This document shows positions 51,653 through 59,081 of a stretch of DNA of 64,000 nucleotides, in pieces; position 1 is the first letter of the stretch; each line of letters starts with the position of its first letter. The position numbers were made by a program, and so were the translations under genes. The notes below the pieces were generated by a model. It was not told where the DNA came from. It did not search any database and saw only the letters and a program-made list of their open reading frames with translations. Source of the DNA: Streptomyces cylindrosporus (lineage in GTDB: Bacteria; Actinomycetota; Actinomycetes; Streptomycetales; Streptomycetaceae); assembly GCF_022698165.1 (NCBI RefSeq), contig NZ_JALDAY010000019.1:62001-126000 (forward strand). The letters run 5' to 3'.

Positions 51653-52735
51653 TCAGGGGGCTTGCAGGTCGACGAGTTCGGCCACCGCGGCGCGGTGGGC
51701 GCCCGCGGTGCCGTAGGCGATCGAGTCGGCCTTGGCCCGCTTGAGGTAGAGGTGGATCGGGTGCTCCCAGGTCATGCCGATACCGGCGTGCAACTGGAGG
51801 GCTTCTTCGGCCGCGTGGACGGCGACGGGCGCCGCGTAGGCCTGCGCGACGGCCACCGACAGCTCCACATCCTCACCGGTGGCGAGCGCGTCGGCCGCGT
51901 TGCGGGCGGCGGCCCGGAGGTTGACGACCTCCAGCCACAGCTGGGCCAGCCGGTGCTTGAGCGCCTGGAAGCCGCCGACGGGCCGGTTGAACTGCTTGCG
52001 CTCCTTGAGGTAGCGCACGGTCTCGGTCAACGCCCAGTCGGCGAGCCCGAGTTGCTCCGAGGCGAGCAGCCCGGCCGCGGACCGCAGAGCCCGTCGTACG
52101 GCGGGTTCGGCGTCGCCGAGCAGCCGGCCGGGGGCGCCGTCCAGCCGTACGGTCGCCAGCGGCCGGGTCAGGTCCAGGGACACCTGCGGGACGAGAGTCG
52201 CGTCGGCCGCGTCCACGGCGTAGAGCCCGCCGTCGTCCGCGGGGACGAGCAGCACATCGGCGACGGCCGCGTCCGCGACGGCGGTCAACTCCCCGTGCAG
52301 GGCGCCGTCTTCATGGCGTACGACCTTGTAGGCGCCGCCCGGGGCGATGTTCAGGGCGACGGCGAGGGCGCCGATCCTCCGCCCGGAGGCCAGCTCGGCG
52401 AGCAGGTCGTCGGCGTCGGTGGCGAGCAGTGCCTCGGTGGCGACGACGGCGCTCGTGAGGTAGGGCACGGGGGCGACCGCACGGCCCAACTCCTCCAGGA
52501 CCACGGCGACTTCGCGGTGGGTGGCACCCTGGCCGCCCTTGTCCTCGGGCACCAGCAGACCGGCCAGGCCCATGCCGTCGGCGAGGGCCTTCCAGGCCGC
52601 GAGGTCGTGCGGGGCGTCGGACTCGGTGCGGGCGATGACGCCGGGCGCGTCGCAGTGGTCGGCGAGGAGGTCCCGTACGGCGGACCGCAGCGCCTCTTCC
52701 TCCTCCGAGTACAGCAGGTCGGGCTGTGTGCTCAT
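51653..52735 (-). CDS. Acyl-CoA dehydrogenase family protein (second subunit type)
   Basis: The 360-residue flavoprotein has the acyl-CoA dehydrogenase layout: helical N-domain (SEEEEALRSAVRDLLADHCD), short middle domain and C-domain with SEQLGLADWALTETVRYLKERKQFNRPVGGFQALKHRLA and HAGIGMTWEHPIHLYLKRAK. The catalytic glutamate of the EGGT(T)EI motif is absent at the C-terminus. It overlaps the other dehydrogenase gene in ATGA. Such unequal pairs form heterotetramers in steroid side-chain degradation (ChsE1-ChsE2 type). A similar complex is likely here, with an unknown bulky acyl-CoA. Confidence 0.88.
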   Translation of the reverse strand: MSTQPDLLYSEEEEALRSAVRDLLADHCDAPGVIARTESDAPHDLAAWKALADGMGLAGLLVPEDKGGQGATHREVAVVLEELGRAVAPVPYLTSAVVATEALLATDADDLLAELASGRRIGALAVALNIAPGGAYKVVRHEDGALHGELTAVADAAVADVLLVPADDGGLYAVDAADATLVPQVSLDLTRPLATVRLDGAPGRLLGDAEPAVRRALRSAAGLLASEQLGLADWALTETVRYLKERKQFNRPVGGFQALKHRLAQLWLEVVNLRAAARNAADALATGEDVELSVAVAQAYAAPVAVHAAEEALQLHAGIGMTWEHPIHLYLKRAKADSIAYGTAGAHRAAVAELVDLQAP

Positions 52736-53913
52736 CGGGCGAGGTCCTTCCATGCGACGTCCTTGTCGGTGCGCGGCTCTGCGGGCAGGCCCAGGACGCG
52801 CTCGGCGACGATGTTCAGCAGGATCTCCGTGGTCCCGCCCTCGATGCTGTTGCCCTTGGAGCGGAGGTAGCGGTAGCCGGCGTCGCGGCCGGTGAAGTCC
52901 ACCAGTTCCGGGCGGCGCATGGTCCAGTCGTCGTACAACAGGCCCTCCTCGCCGCGGAGTTCCACCTCCAGGCCGCTGATCTCCTGGTTGAGGCGGGCGA
53001 AGGCGAGCTTCATGCCGGCGCCCTCGGGGCCGGGCTGGCCGGCGACCAGCTGCTGGCGCAGGCGCTCGGCGGTGAGGCGGGAGACCTCGGAGTCGACCCA
53101 CAGCTTGAGCAGCCGCTGGTGCAGGTCGTGGGTGCGCAGTTCGGGGCGTTCGCGCCAGGTCTTCGCGGCCGGGGCGATCATGCCGCCCTCGCGGGGCAGC
53201 CGCATGCCGCCGATGGCGACGCGCTCGTTGTTGAGCGTGGTCTGGGCGACCCGCCAGCCGTCGCCGATCTCGCCGAGGCGGCGGGAGTCGGGGATGCGGA
53301 CGTCGGTGATGAAGACCTCGTTGAACTCGGCCTCGCCGGTGATCTGCCGCAGCGGGCGGACCTCGATACCGGGGTCGGTCATGTCGCACAGGAAGTAGGT
53401 GATGCCCGCGTGCTTGGGCACGTCCGGGTCGGTGCGGGCGATGAGGATGGCCCAGCGGGCGAGATGGGCGCTGGAGGTCCACACCTTCTGCCCGTTGACC
53501 ACCCAGTCCTCGCCCTCACGGACCGCCCGGGTGCCGAGCGCGGCCAGGTCGGAGCCGGCGCCGGGCTCGCTGAAGAGCTGGCACCAGACCTCCTCGCCGG
53601 TCCACAGCGGCCGCAGGAAGCGCTGCTTCTGCTCGTCCGTGCCGTACTTGAGGATCGTCGGCGCGGCCATGCCGAGGCCGATGCCGATGCGCCGCGGGTC
53701 GTTGTCGGGCGCGCCCGCCGCCTCCAGCTCGGCGTCCACGACGGCCTGGAGGGAGCGGGGCGCACCCAGTCCGCCGAGGCCCTCGGGGTAGTGCACCCAG
53801 GCGAGCCCCGCGTCGAAGCGGGCCCGCAGGAAGTCGAGCCGGTCGGTGGTGGCGGGCGGATACGCGGCCAGCAACTCGGCGGTGCGGCGCTTGAGTTCGG
53901 CTGCGTCGGTCAT
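52732..53913 (-). CDS. Acyl-CoA dehydrogenase, catalytic subunit type
   Basis: The 393-residue protein has FAD-binding motifs WCQLFSEPGAGSDLAALGTRA and NGQKVWTSSAHLARWAILIARTD, and ends with SKGNSIEGGTTEILLNIVAERVLGLP. It is full length for the family. It oxidises an acyl-CoA to the enoyl-CoA, passing electrons to ETF. It overlaps the partner dehydrogenase and the upstream quinone oxidoreductase by 4 bases each, so the three genes form one operon. Confidence 0.92.
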   Translation of the reverse strand: MTDAAELKRRTAELLAAYPPATTDRLDFLRARFDAGLAWVHYPEGLGGLGAPRSLQAVVDAELEAAGAPDNDPRRIGIGLGMAAPTILKYGTDEQKQRFLRPLWTGEEVWCQLFSEPGAGSDLAALGTRAVREGEDWVVNGQKVWTSSAHLARWAILIARTDPDVPKHAGITYFLCDMTDPGIEVRPLRQITGEAEFNEVFITDVRIPDSRRLGEIGDGWRVAQTTLNNERVAIGGMRLPREGGMIAPAAKTWRERPELRTHDLHQRLLKLWVDSEVSRLTAERLRQQLVAGQPGPEGAGMKLAFARLNQEISGLEVELRGEEGLLYDDWTMRRPELVDFTGRDAGYRYLRSKGNSIEGGTTEILLNIVAERVLGLPAEPRTDKDVAWKDLAR

Positions 53914-54887
53914 GCGGCGGCTCCGTTCGCGAGGGACGGCAGGACGACGACCCGGCCGGTGGTGACGCCGTCGGCCACCCGTTGCACGGCGGCAGCGGCA
54001 CCGTCCAGCGGGACGCGCTCGCTGACCAGCGGCCTGATGGCGCCGCGCGCGGCCAGCTCGGTGAGCTGCTCGTGGCAGTGCGCGATCAGCTTGGGGTTCT
54101 TGGTGGCGTACAGGCCCCAGTGCAGGCCCTGGATCGAGTAGTTCTTGACCAGGGCGTGGTTGAGGCCCGGGCTGGGGATGACGCCGCTAGCGAAGCCGAC
54201 GACCACGATCCGGCCCTCGAAGGCGACGACCTTGGTGGACTGGGTGTAGGCCTCGCCGCCCACCGGGTCGTAGATCACGTCGGCGCCCCGGCCGCCGGTG
54301 GCCTCCTTGACCGCGCCGACGACGTCCTCGCTCTTGCGGTCGACGACGACGTCGCAGCCCAGCTCCCGGGCCACGGCGGCCTTGTCGGCGCCGCCGACGA
54401 CACCGATGACCCTGGCCCCGGCCGCCTTGCCGAGCTGCACGGCCGCGCTGCCGACCCCTCCCGCGGCAGCGTGGACGAGCAGCGTCTCCCCGGCCTCCAG
54501 GCGGGCCCGGCGGTGCAGGCCGAACCAGCCCGTCTGGTAGCCGATGTGGAGGGCGGCGGTCTCGGCGTCGTCCAGCGAGTCCGGCGCGGGCAGCAGAGCG
54601 GCGGCGTCCGCGACGGCGTACTCCGCGAAGCCGCCGTACGGCAGCGCGGGGTTCGCGATGACCCGGCGCCCGTCCTCGGTCTCGCCGCAGATCTCCACGC
54701 CGGGCGTGAACGGCAGCGGCGGGCGCACCTGGTACTGGCCCCGGGCCATCAGCACGTCCGGGAAGTTGATGTTCGCGGCACGCACCTTCAGCAGCACCTG
54801 GCCCTCGCCGGGCGTGGGCGTCTCCACCTCCTGGAGCCGCATCACCTCGCTCGGCTCGCCGTTCTCGTGCACTTGCCATGCCTGCAT
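53910..54887 (-). CDS. NADPH:quinone oxidoreductase, medium-chain dehydrogenase family
   Basis: The 325-residue protein lacks structural-zinc cysteines and has the quinone oxidoreductase signature: ANINFPDVLMARGQYQVRPPLPFTPGVEICG and the nucleotide loop VHAAAGGVGSAAVQLGKAAGARVIG. It may reduce a quinone or an enone. In this operon a role as an enoyl-thioester reductase cannot be ruled out. ATG 54887 has GGAGG 6 bases upstream. It is the first gene of the operon, downstream of GTCGTACC repeats and a TetR-like operator. Confidence 0.88.
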   Translation of the reverse strand: MQAWQVHENGEPSEVMRLQEVETPTPGEGQVLLKVRAANINFPDVLMARGQYQVRPPLPFTPGVEICGETEDGRRVIANPALPYGGFAEYAVADAAALLPAPDSLDDAETAALHIGYQTGWFGLHRRARLEAGETLLVHAAAGGVGSAAVQLGKAAGARVIGVVGGADKAAVARELGCDVVVDRKSEDVVGAVKEATGGRGADVIYDPVGGEAYTQSTKVVAFEGRIVVVGFASGVIPSPGLNHALVKNYSIQGLHWGLYATKNPKLIAHCHEQLTELAARGAIRPLVSERVPLDGAAAAVQRVADGVTTGRVVVLPSLANGAAA

Positions 54888-54911
54888 GCGGTGCCTCCAC
54901 GGGACTGCGTT

Positions 54912-54957
54912 GTCGTACCGGAGTCATGACCGGGGTCGTACCAGGGGTCGTACCGGG
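54912..54957. repeat. Three GTCGTACC direct repeats upstream of the acyl-CoA operon
   Basis: GTCGTACCGG (54912-54921), GTCGTACCAG (54935-54944) and GTCGTACCGG (54948-54957) lie in the same orientation within 46 bp, with spacings of 23 and 13 bases. They sit between the candidate operator and the first start codon and could bind an activator or form leader structure. Confidence 0.5.
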
Positions 54958-54971
54958 GTCCAACGCATACT

Positions 54972-54983
54972 AAGCGGTCGCTT
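54972..54983. promoter_or_regulatory. TetR-like operator of the acyl-CoA dehydrogenase operon
   Basis: AAGCG-GT-CGCTT is a 5-bp dyad with a 2-bp centre, preceded by ACT and followed by GCC. TetR-family repressors of fatty-acid and steroid genes in actinobacteria often use sites of this form. No TetR gene lies in the window. Confidence 0.45.
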
Positions 54984-55001
54984 GCCCATCGGGAAACACC
55001 T

Positions 55002-55034
55002 GGGCGGGCGCCGGACCGGATCCGACGCCCGCCC
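55002..55034 (-). terminator. GC-rich hairpin after the GAPDH gene
   Basis: GGGCGGGCG and CGCCCGCCC form a perfect 9-bp stem with a 15-base loop, starting 14 bases after the GAPDH stop. There is no strong T-run, so this is either a Streptomyces-type terminator without U-tract or a 3'-end stabiliser. Confidence 0.6.
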
Positions 55035-55047
55035 TTCGCCACCTGGA

Positions 55048-56046
55048 TCAGCCGGCGGCGAGAAGCTCCAGCGTGTCGATCACACGGTTGGAGAAGCCCC
55101 ACTCGTTGTCGTACCAGGCGACCACCTTGACGTGGCGGCCGTCGACGCGGGTGAGGGCCGAGTCGAAGATCGACGAGGCGGGGTTGCCGGTGATGTCGGA
55201 CGACACCAGCGGGTCCTCGGAGTACTCCAGGACGCCGGCCAGCTTCCCCTCGGCGGCGGTGCGGTAGGCGGCCAGCACGTCCTCGCGGGTCACGTCACGG
55301 GCGACCGTGGTGTTCAGCTCGACGATCGAGCCGACCGGGACCGGCACCCGGATCGAGTCGCCGGACAACTTGCCGTCCAGGCCCGGCAGTACGAGCCCGA
55401 TGGCCTTCGCGGCACCCGTCGTCGTCGGCACGATGTTGACGCCGGCGGCACGGGCGCGGCGGGCGTCGCGGTGCGGGCCGTCCTGGAGGTTCTGCTCCTG
55501 CGTGTAGGCGTGCACGGTGGTCATGAACCCGTGCTCGATGCCCGCGAGTTCGTCGAGTACGGCGGCGAGCGGGGCGAGCGCGTTGGTCGTGCAGGACGCG
55601 TTCGAGACGATCGTGTGCAGCTCGGGGTCGAACGCCTCGGTGTTGACGCCGTACGCGAGGGTGACGTCGGCGCCGTCCGAGGGCGCGCTGACGAGCACCT
55701 TGCGCGCGCCCGCGTCGAGGTGGGCGCGGGCCGCCTTGGCGGAGGTGAAGCGGCCGGTCGACTCCAGCACGATGTCGACGCCCAGCTCGGCCCACGGCAG
55801 CTGCGCCGGCTCACGCTCGGCGAGCACCTTGATGCGCCGCCCGTCGACGACCAGGGTGTCGCCGTCGACGGTCACCGGGCGGCCCAGCCGGCCGGCCGTG
55901 GAGTCGAAGGCGAGGAGGCGGGCGAGGGTGGCGGGCTCGGTGAGGTCGTTCACGGCGACGACCTCGATCTCGCTGTCGCGTTCGAGCAGGGCGCGCAGCA
56001 CGTTGCGGCCGATGCGGCCGAATCCGTTGACGGCGATGCGAGTCAT
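55048..56046 (-). CDS. gap: Glyceraldehyde-3-phosphate dehydrogenase
   Basis: The 332-residue enzyme starts MTRIAVNGFGRIGRNVLRALL, has NDLTEP after the second strand (an aspartate, NAD+ preference), the catalytic cysteine in SNASCTTNALAPL and the paired histidine in TTVHAYTQEQ, and ends with WYDNEWGFSNRVIDTL. It converts glyceraldehyde-3-phosphate to 1,3-bisphosphoglycerate. It stands alone without pgk or tpi, so it is likely a second, accessory GAPDH. GAAGGGA lies 9 bases before ATG 56046. Confidence 0.95.
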   Translation of the reverse strand: MTRIAVNGFGRIGRNVLRALLERDSEIEVVAVNDLTEPATLARLLAFDSTAGRLGRPVTVDGDTLVVDGRRIKVLAEREPAQLPWAELGVDIVLESTGRFTSAKAARAHLDAGARKVLVSAPSDGADVTLAYGVNTEAFDPELHTIVSNASCTTNALAPLAAVLDELAGIEHGFMTTVHAYTQEQNLQDGPHRDARRARAAGVNIVPTTTGAAKAIGLVLPGLDGKLSGDSIRVPVPVGSIVELNTTVARDVTREDVLAAYRTAAEGKLAGVLEYSEDPLVSSDITGNPASSIFDSALTRVDGRHVKVVAWYDNEWGFSNRVIDTLELLAAG

Positions 56047-56155
56047 GAATGGTGTCCCTTCGGTTCGTCACCACCAGGCTCGCGTGTGGAGGGCGGGGGT
56101 GGCCGTGGCGTGGGCGCCATGGTTCGCAAGGATCGCGCCAGATACCGGACCGCCC

Positions 56156-56320
56156 GACGACATCGGGTGGGGTCTGGGTCGGTGAGGATCGCCGGACGCT
56201 CGGGCGGTCCTGCAGTCCGGCTTCGCCGTGCGTGTCGTACCGGTTCTTCCGCTCGGACAGGCAGGCGCGGGAGACGCCGGCCTCGGCGGCGACGTGCGCG
56301 ATCGGACGGGTGCGGCAGCG
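56156..56320 (-). pseudogene. Remnant of an IS481-type transposase N-terminus
   Basis: In one minus-strand frame, about 55 codons read RCRTRPIAHVAAEAGVSRA, then CLSERKNRYDTHGEAGLQD and PSVRRSSPTQTPPDVV. This is the helix-turn-helix start of IS481-family transposases, where related copies read PIAHVA-EAGISRQCL and THGE-GLQDRSSRP. Nothing of the DDE domain follows, and there is no start codon of its own. It abuts the transporter remnant in a different frame. Confidence 0.7.
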
Positions 56321-56474
56321 CGACCGCGACGAGGAGTCCGCTTGCCCAGAGCGGCCCGAGGTCCCCGGCGTCGGTGCTGAGGGTGGCCGCAGCGATGACG
56401 GGGCCGACGGCGGCGCCCACGTTGAGCGCCGCCGTCGCATACGAGCCGGCCATGGTGGGAGCTCCCTTGCACAG
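56316..56474 (-). pseudogene. Remnant of a major facilitator (MFS) drug transporter
   Basis: About 50 codons (KGAPTMAGSYATAALNVGAA, then VGPVIAAATLSTDAG, then LGPLWASGLLVAVAL) match the last membrane segments of a CmlR/DHA1-type transporter. The N-terminal ten helices are missing, and the frame breaks where the IS481 remnant begins. It is too short to be functional. Confidence 0.65.
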
Positions 56475-56492
56475 GGCAGGCCTCGCCGGGGC

Positions 56493-57449
56493 TCACTCAC
56501 CCCGAGTGAAGGTCCGCCGATACTCGCTCGGCGTCGTCCCGAGAATCCGCTGGAAGTGCGCGCGCAGATTCGACCCCGTGCCCAGCCCCACGTCGACCGC
56601 GATCTGCTCGATGCTCAGCTCCGAACGCTCCAGCAGTTCACGCGCCCGGTCGATGCGGGCCCGCATGACCCACTGCATCGGCGTGTACCCGGTGTCCTCG
56701 ACGAACCGCCGCGAGAACGTCCGCGGGGACACCGCCGCGTGCCGGGCGAGGACGTCGAGGCCCAGGGGCTCGCCGAGCCGGCGCAGGGCCCACTCGCGGG
56801 TCGCGGCGAACCGTTCCCCGAGCGGCTCGGGCACGCTGCGCGGCACGTACTGCGCCTGGCCCCCGCTGCGATAGGGCGCCGCGACCAGCCGCCGGGCCGC
56901 GTGGTTGGAGGCGGCGACCCCGAGGTCTCCGCGCAGGATGTGCAGGCACAGGTCGATGCCGGACGCGGCGCCGGCCGAGGTCAGCACGCTGCCCGCGTCG
57001 ACAAACAGGACGTTCTCGTCGACCTGGACGAGCGGATGCTTCTCCGCGAGCGCCCGTGTGTAGTGCCAGTGTGTCGTGGCCCGCCGGCCGTCCAGCAGCC
57101 CCGTGGCGGCGAGAGCGAAGGCCCCGGTCGAGATCGCGGCGAGCCGCGCGCCCCGCGCGTGGGCGGCGATCAGCGCGTCCACGACGGCCCGCGGCGGATC
57201 CTCCCGGTCCGGAAAGCGGTAGCCGGGCACGAACACCACGTCCGCCCATTCCAGCGCGTCGAGCCCGTGGGCGACGTGGTACGCCAGCCCGTCACCGCCG
57301 GTCACCAGCCCGGCCGCGGCGCCGCACACCCGTACCTCGTACGGCATGCTCGCGCGGGTCGTGAACACCTGGGCCGGGATGCCGACATCGAGCGGCTTGG
57401 CGCCTTCGAGGACGAGGACGGCGACACGGCGCAGACGGGCGGGCGACAC
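56493..57449 (-). CDS. GlxA-family regulator (DJ-1/PfpI domain plus AraC helix-turn-helix)
   Basis: The 318-residue protein has an N-terminal DJ-1/PfpI-like domain (VAVLVLEGAKPLDVGIPAQVF, where the nucleophile elbow reads AAISTGAFALA without cysteine) and a C-terminal AraC domain (LDVLARHAAVSPRTFSRRFVEDTGYTPMQW to LGTTPSEYRRTF). It is an activator or repressor of unknown regulon. A neighbouring transporter would be a usual target, but only a transporter remnant remains downstream. GTG 57449 lacks a clear ribosome-binding site and is 21 bp after the XRE-cupin gene, so coupling is possible. Confidence 0.88.
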   Translation of the reverse strand: MSPARLRRVAVLVLEGAKPLDVGIPAQVFTTRASMPYEVRVCGAAAGLVTGGDGLAYHVAHGLDALEWADVVFVPGYRFPDREDPPRAVVDALIAAHARGARLAAISTGAFALAATGLLDGRRATTHWHYTRALAEKHPLVQVDENVLFVDAGSVLTSAGAASGIDLCLHILRGDLGVAASNHAARRLVAAPYRSGGQAQYVPRSVPEPLGERFAATREWALRRLGEPLGLDVLARHAAVSPRTFSRRFVEDTGYTPMQWVMRARIDRARELLERSELSIEQIAVDVGLGTGSNLRAHFQRILGTTPSEYRRTFTRGE

Positions 57450-57470
57450 GAGGACCAGCGTACGAGGGGC

Positions 57471-58049
57471 TCAGGCCTTCTTCGGCCGGGCCCGTACGTG
57501 CATCCGCTCCCCCTGCGGCCCGAACAGGCTCAGGAACTCCGCCGGACCCTCCCCCGTCGACCCGAACCAGTGCGGCACCCGCGTGTCGAACTCGGCCGCC
57601 TCCCCCGCGGTCATCACCACGTCGTGCTCCGCGAGCACCACCCGCAGCCGCCCCGAGAGCACGTACAGCCACTCGTACCCCTCGTGCGTGCGCAGTTCGG
57701 GCTCCTCGGCGCGCTGCGGCACCAGCACCTTGAACGCCTGCAACCCACCGGGCTGCCGGGTCAGCGGCCAGAAGGTCCGCCCGTGCCGGACCAGCGGCTC
57801 GGCCCGCACCCGGGGGTCGGTCACCGGCGGCGCCCCGACCAGTTCGTCCAGCGGCACCTGGTGCGCCCGCGCGATCGGCAGCAGCAGCTCCAGGCTCGGT
57901 CTGCGCAGGCCCGACTCCAGCCGGGACAGCGTGCTGACCGAGATACCGGTCGCCGCCGACAGCCCTGCGAGGGTTGCACCGCGTTCCTTGCGGATGCGGC
58001 GCAGCCGCGGGCCGACCTCGGCCAGCACCTCGTCCGTGTCGTCAGTCAT
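57471..58049 (-). CDS. XRE-family regulator with C-terminal cupin sensor
   Basis: The 192-residue protein has a lambda-repressor-like helix-turn-helix (LRRIRKERGATLAGLSAATGISVSTLSRLESGLRRP, about 15-50) and a cupin barrel (HEGYEWLYVLSGRLRVVLAEHDVVMTAGEAAEFDTRVPHWF) that normally binds a small molecule. ATG 58049 (MTDDTDEVLAEVG) is chosen. In-frame ATGs at 58058 and 58094 would run into the operator-like sequence. It is divergent from the flavoprotein gene and likely regulates both. Confidence 0.88.
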   Translation of the reverse strand: MTDDTDEVLAEVGPRLRRIRKERGATLAGLSAATGISVSTLSRLESGLRRPSLELLLPIARAHQVPLDELVGAPPVTDPRVRAEPLVRHGRTFWPLTRQPGGLQAFKVLVPQRAEEPELRTHEGYEWLYVLSGRLRVVLAEHDVVMTAGEAAEFDTRVPHWFGSTGEGPAEFLSLFGPQGERMHVRARPKKA

Positions 58050-58057
58050 GGAGCCCA

Positions 58058-58081
58058 TTGCAGTTTCGGCAAACGGGTTTG
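58058..58081. promoter_or_regulatory. Overlapping dyads, candidate XRE operator
   Basis: TTGC-agtttcg-GCAA (58058-58072) and the perfect CAAAC-GG-GTTTG (58070-58081) overlap by 3 bases in the 66-bp gap between the divergent XRE-cupin and flavoprotein genes. Both have sizes suited to XRE dimers. Confidence 0.5.
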
Positions 58082-58115
58082 TCAATGCGGCCAAGGGTGC
58101 GCCACCGTCTCACCC

Positions 58116-59033
58116 ATGACCGAGAACTACGAAGTGATCGTCATCGGCGGCGGAGCGGCGGGCCTCTCCGCGGCCCTGGTCCTGGGCCGGGCCCGGCGTC
58201 GCACCCTGGTCGTCGACGCCGGCGAGCCCCGCAACGCGCCCGCCGCCCACATGCAGGGCTATCTCTCCCGCGACGGCATGCCACCGGCCGAGTTCCTGGC
58301 GATCGGCCGCGAGGAGATCGCACGGTACGGCGTCGACCTGGTCGAGGACCGGGTGGTGGACGTGACGGAGGGCTTTGCCGTCACCCTTGCCAGCGGCCGG
58401 ACCGTACACGCGCGCCGCCTGGTGATCGCCACCGGCCTGCGCGACGAACTGCCGGCGGTCCCCGGCGTCGCCGAGCGCTTCGGCAGGGATGTGCTGCACT
58501 GCCCGTACTGCCACGGCTGGGAGGTTCGCGACCGGGCCTTCGGCGTCCTCGCGACGACTCCGATGAGCGTGCACCAGGCGCTGATGGTCTCCCAGTGGTC
58601 GAAGGACGTGACGCTCTTCCTGCACACGGTCGGCGAGGAGCAGCTGTCGGCCGATGACACGCGCAGGCTCGCGGCGGCGGGAGTGAAGGTGGTCCCCGGC
58701 GAGGTCGCGGAGCTGGTGGTGGAGGAGGACCGGCTCAGCGCCGTACGCCTGCTGGACGGTTCGATGCACGCACGCGAGGTCGTGTTCACCGCACCCCGGG
58801 CGATCCCGCAGACGGACCTCCTGGAGCGCCTGGGCGCGGAAATGCAGGAGACACCGTTCGGCTCGTATCCCGTGGTCGACCCGACCGGCCTGACGACGGT
58901 CCCCGGCGTCTGGGCCGTGGGCAACGTCATGGGCTTCGCCGAACAGGTCGTCAACGCGGCGGCAGGCGGCTACCGAGCAGGAGCCTTCATCAACGGAGAG
59001 CTCCTGATGACCGACCTGGACGCAACGCCCTGA
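58116..59033 (+). CDS. Thioredoxin-reductase-like FAD-dependent oxidoreductase (dithiol oxidase type)
   Basis: The 305-residue protein has the FAD loop VIGGGAAGLSAALVLGRARRRTLVVDAG, then VIATGLRDELP, the redox pair in LHCPYCHGWEVRD, and a C-terminal FAD site (GVWAVGNVMGFAEQVVNAAAGGYRAG). The CPYCHG(W/Y)E motif is shared with disulfide-forming flavoenzymes of the GliT/HlmI group as well as small thioredoxin-reductase-like proteins. The NADPH-binding GxGxxA motif is not evident in the middle region (GVLATTPMSVHQALM), which favours an oxidase. The substrate is unknown. It is divergent from the XRE-cupin regulator. Confidence 0.85.
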   Translation: MTENYEVIVIGGGAAGLSAALVLGRARRRTLVVDAGEPRNAPAAHMQGYLSRDGMPPAEFLAIGREEIARYGVDLVEDRVVDVTEGFAVTLASGRTVHARRLVIATGLRDELPAVPGVAERFGRDVLHCPYCHGWEVRDRAFGVLATTPMSVHQALMVSQWSKDVTLFLHTVGEEQLSADDTRRLAAAGVKVVPGEVAELVVEEDRLSAVRLLDGSMHAREVVFTAPRAIPQTDLLERLGAEMQETPFGSYPVVDPTGLTTVPGVWAVGNVMGFAEQVVNAAAGGYRAGAFINGELLMTDLDATP

Positions 59034-59042
59034 AAGCATCGT

Positions 59043-59057
59043 CCGGGTGAAACCCGG
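59043..59057. repeat. Tight hairpin between the flavoprotein and DNA ligase genes
   Basis: CCGGGT-GAA-ACCCGG is a perfect 6-bp stem with a three-base loop, 9 bases after the flavoprotein stop and 24 bases before the ligase ATG. It may attenuate read-through, though no T-run follows. Confidence 0.5.
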
Positions 59058-59081
59058 CGAACCGCGTCGCACTATGGCTAC

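Noticed and set aside
59071..59081. TATGGC as a -10 element for the DNA ligase gene
   Set aside because: It lies only 3 bases before the ATG, so a transcript starting from it would miss the start codon.
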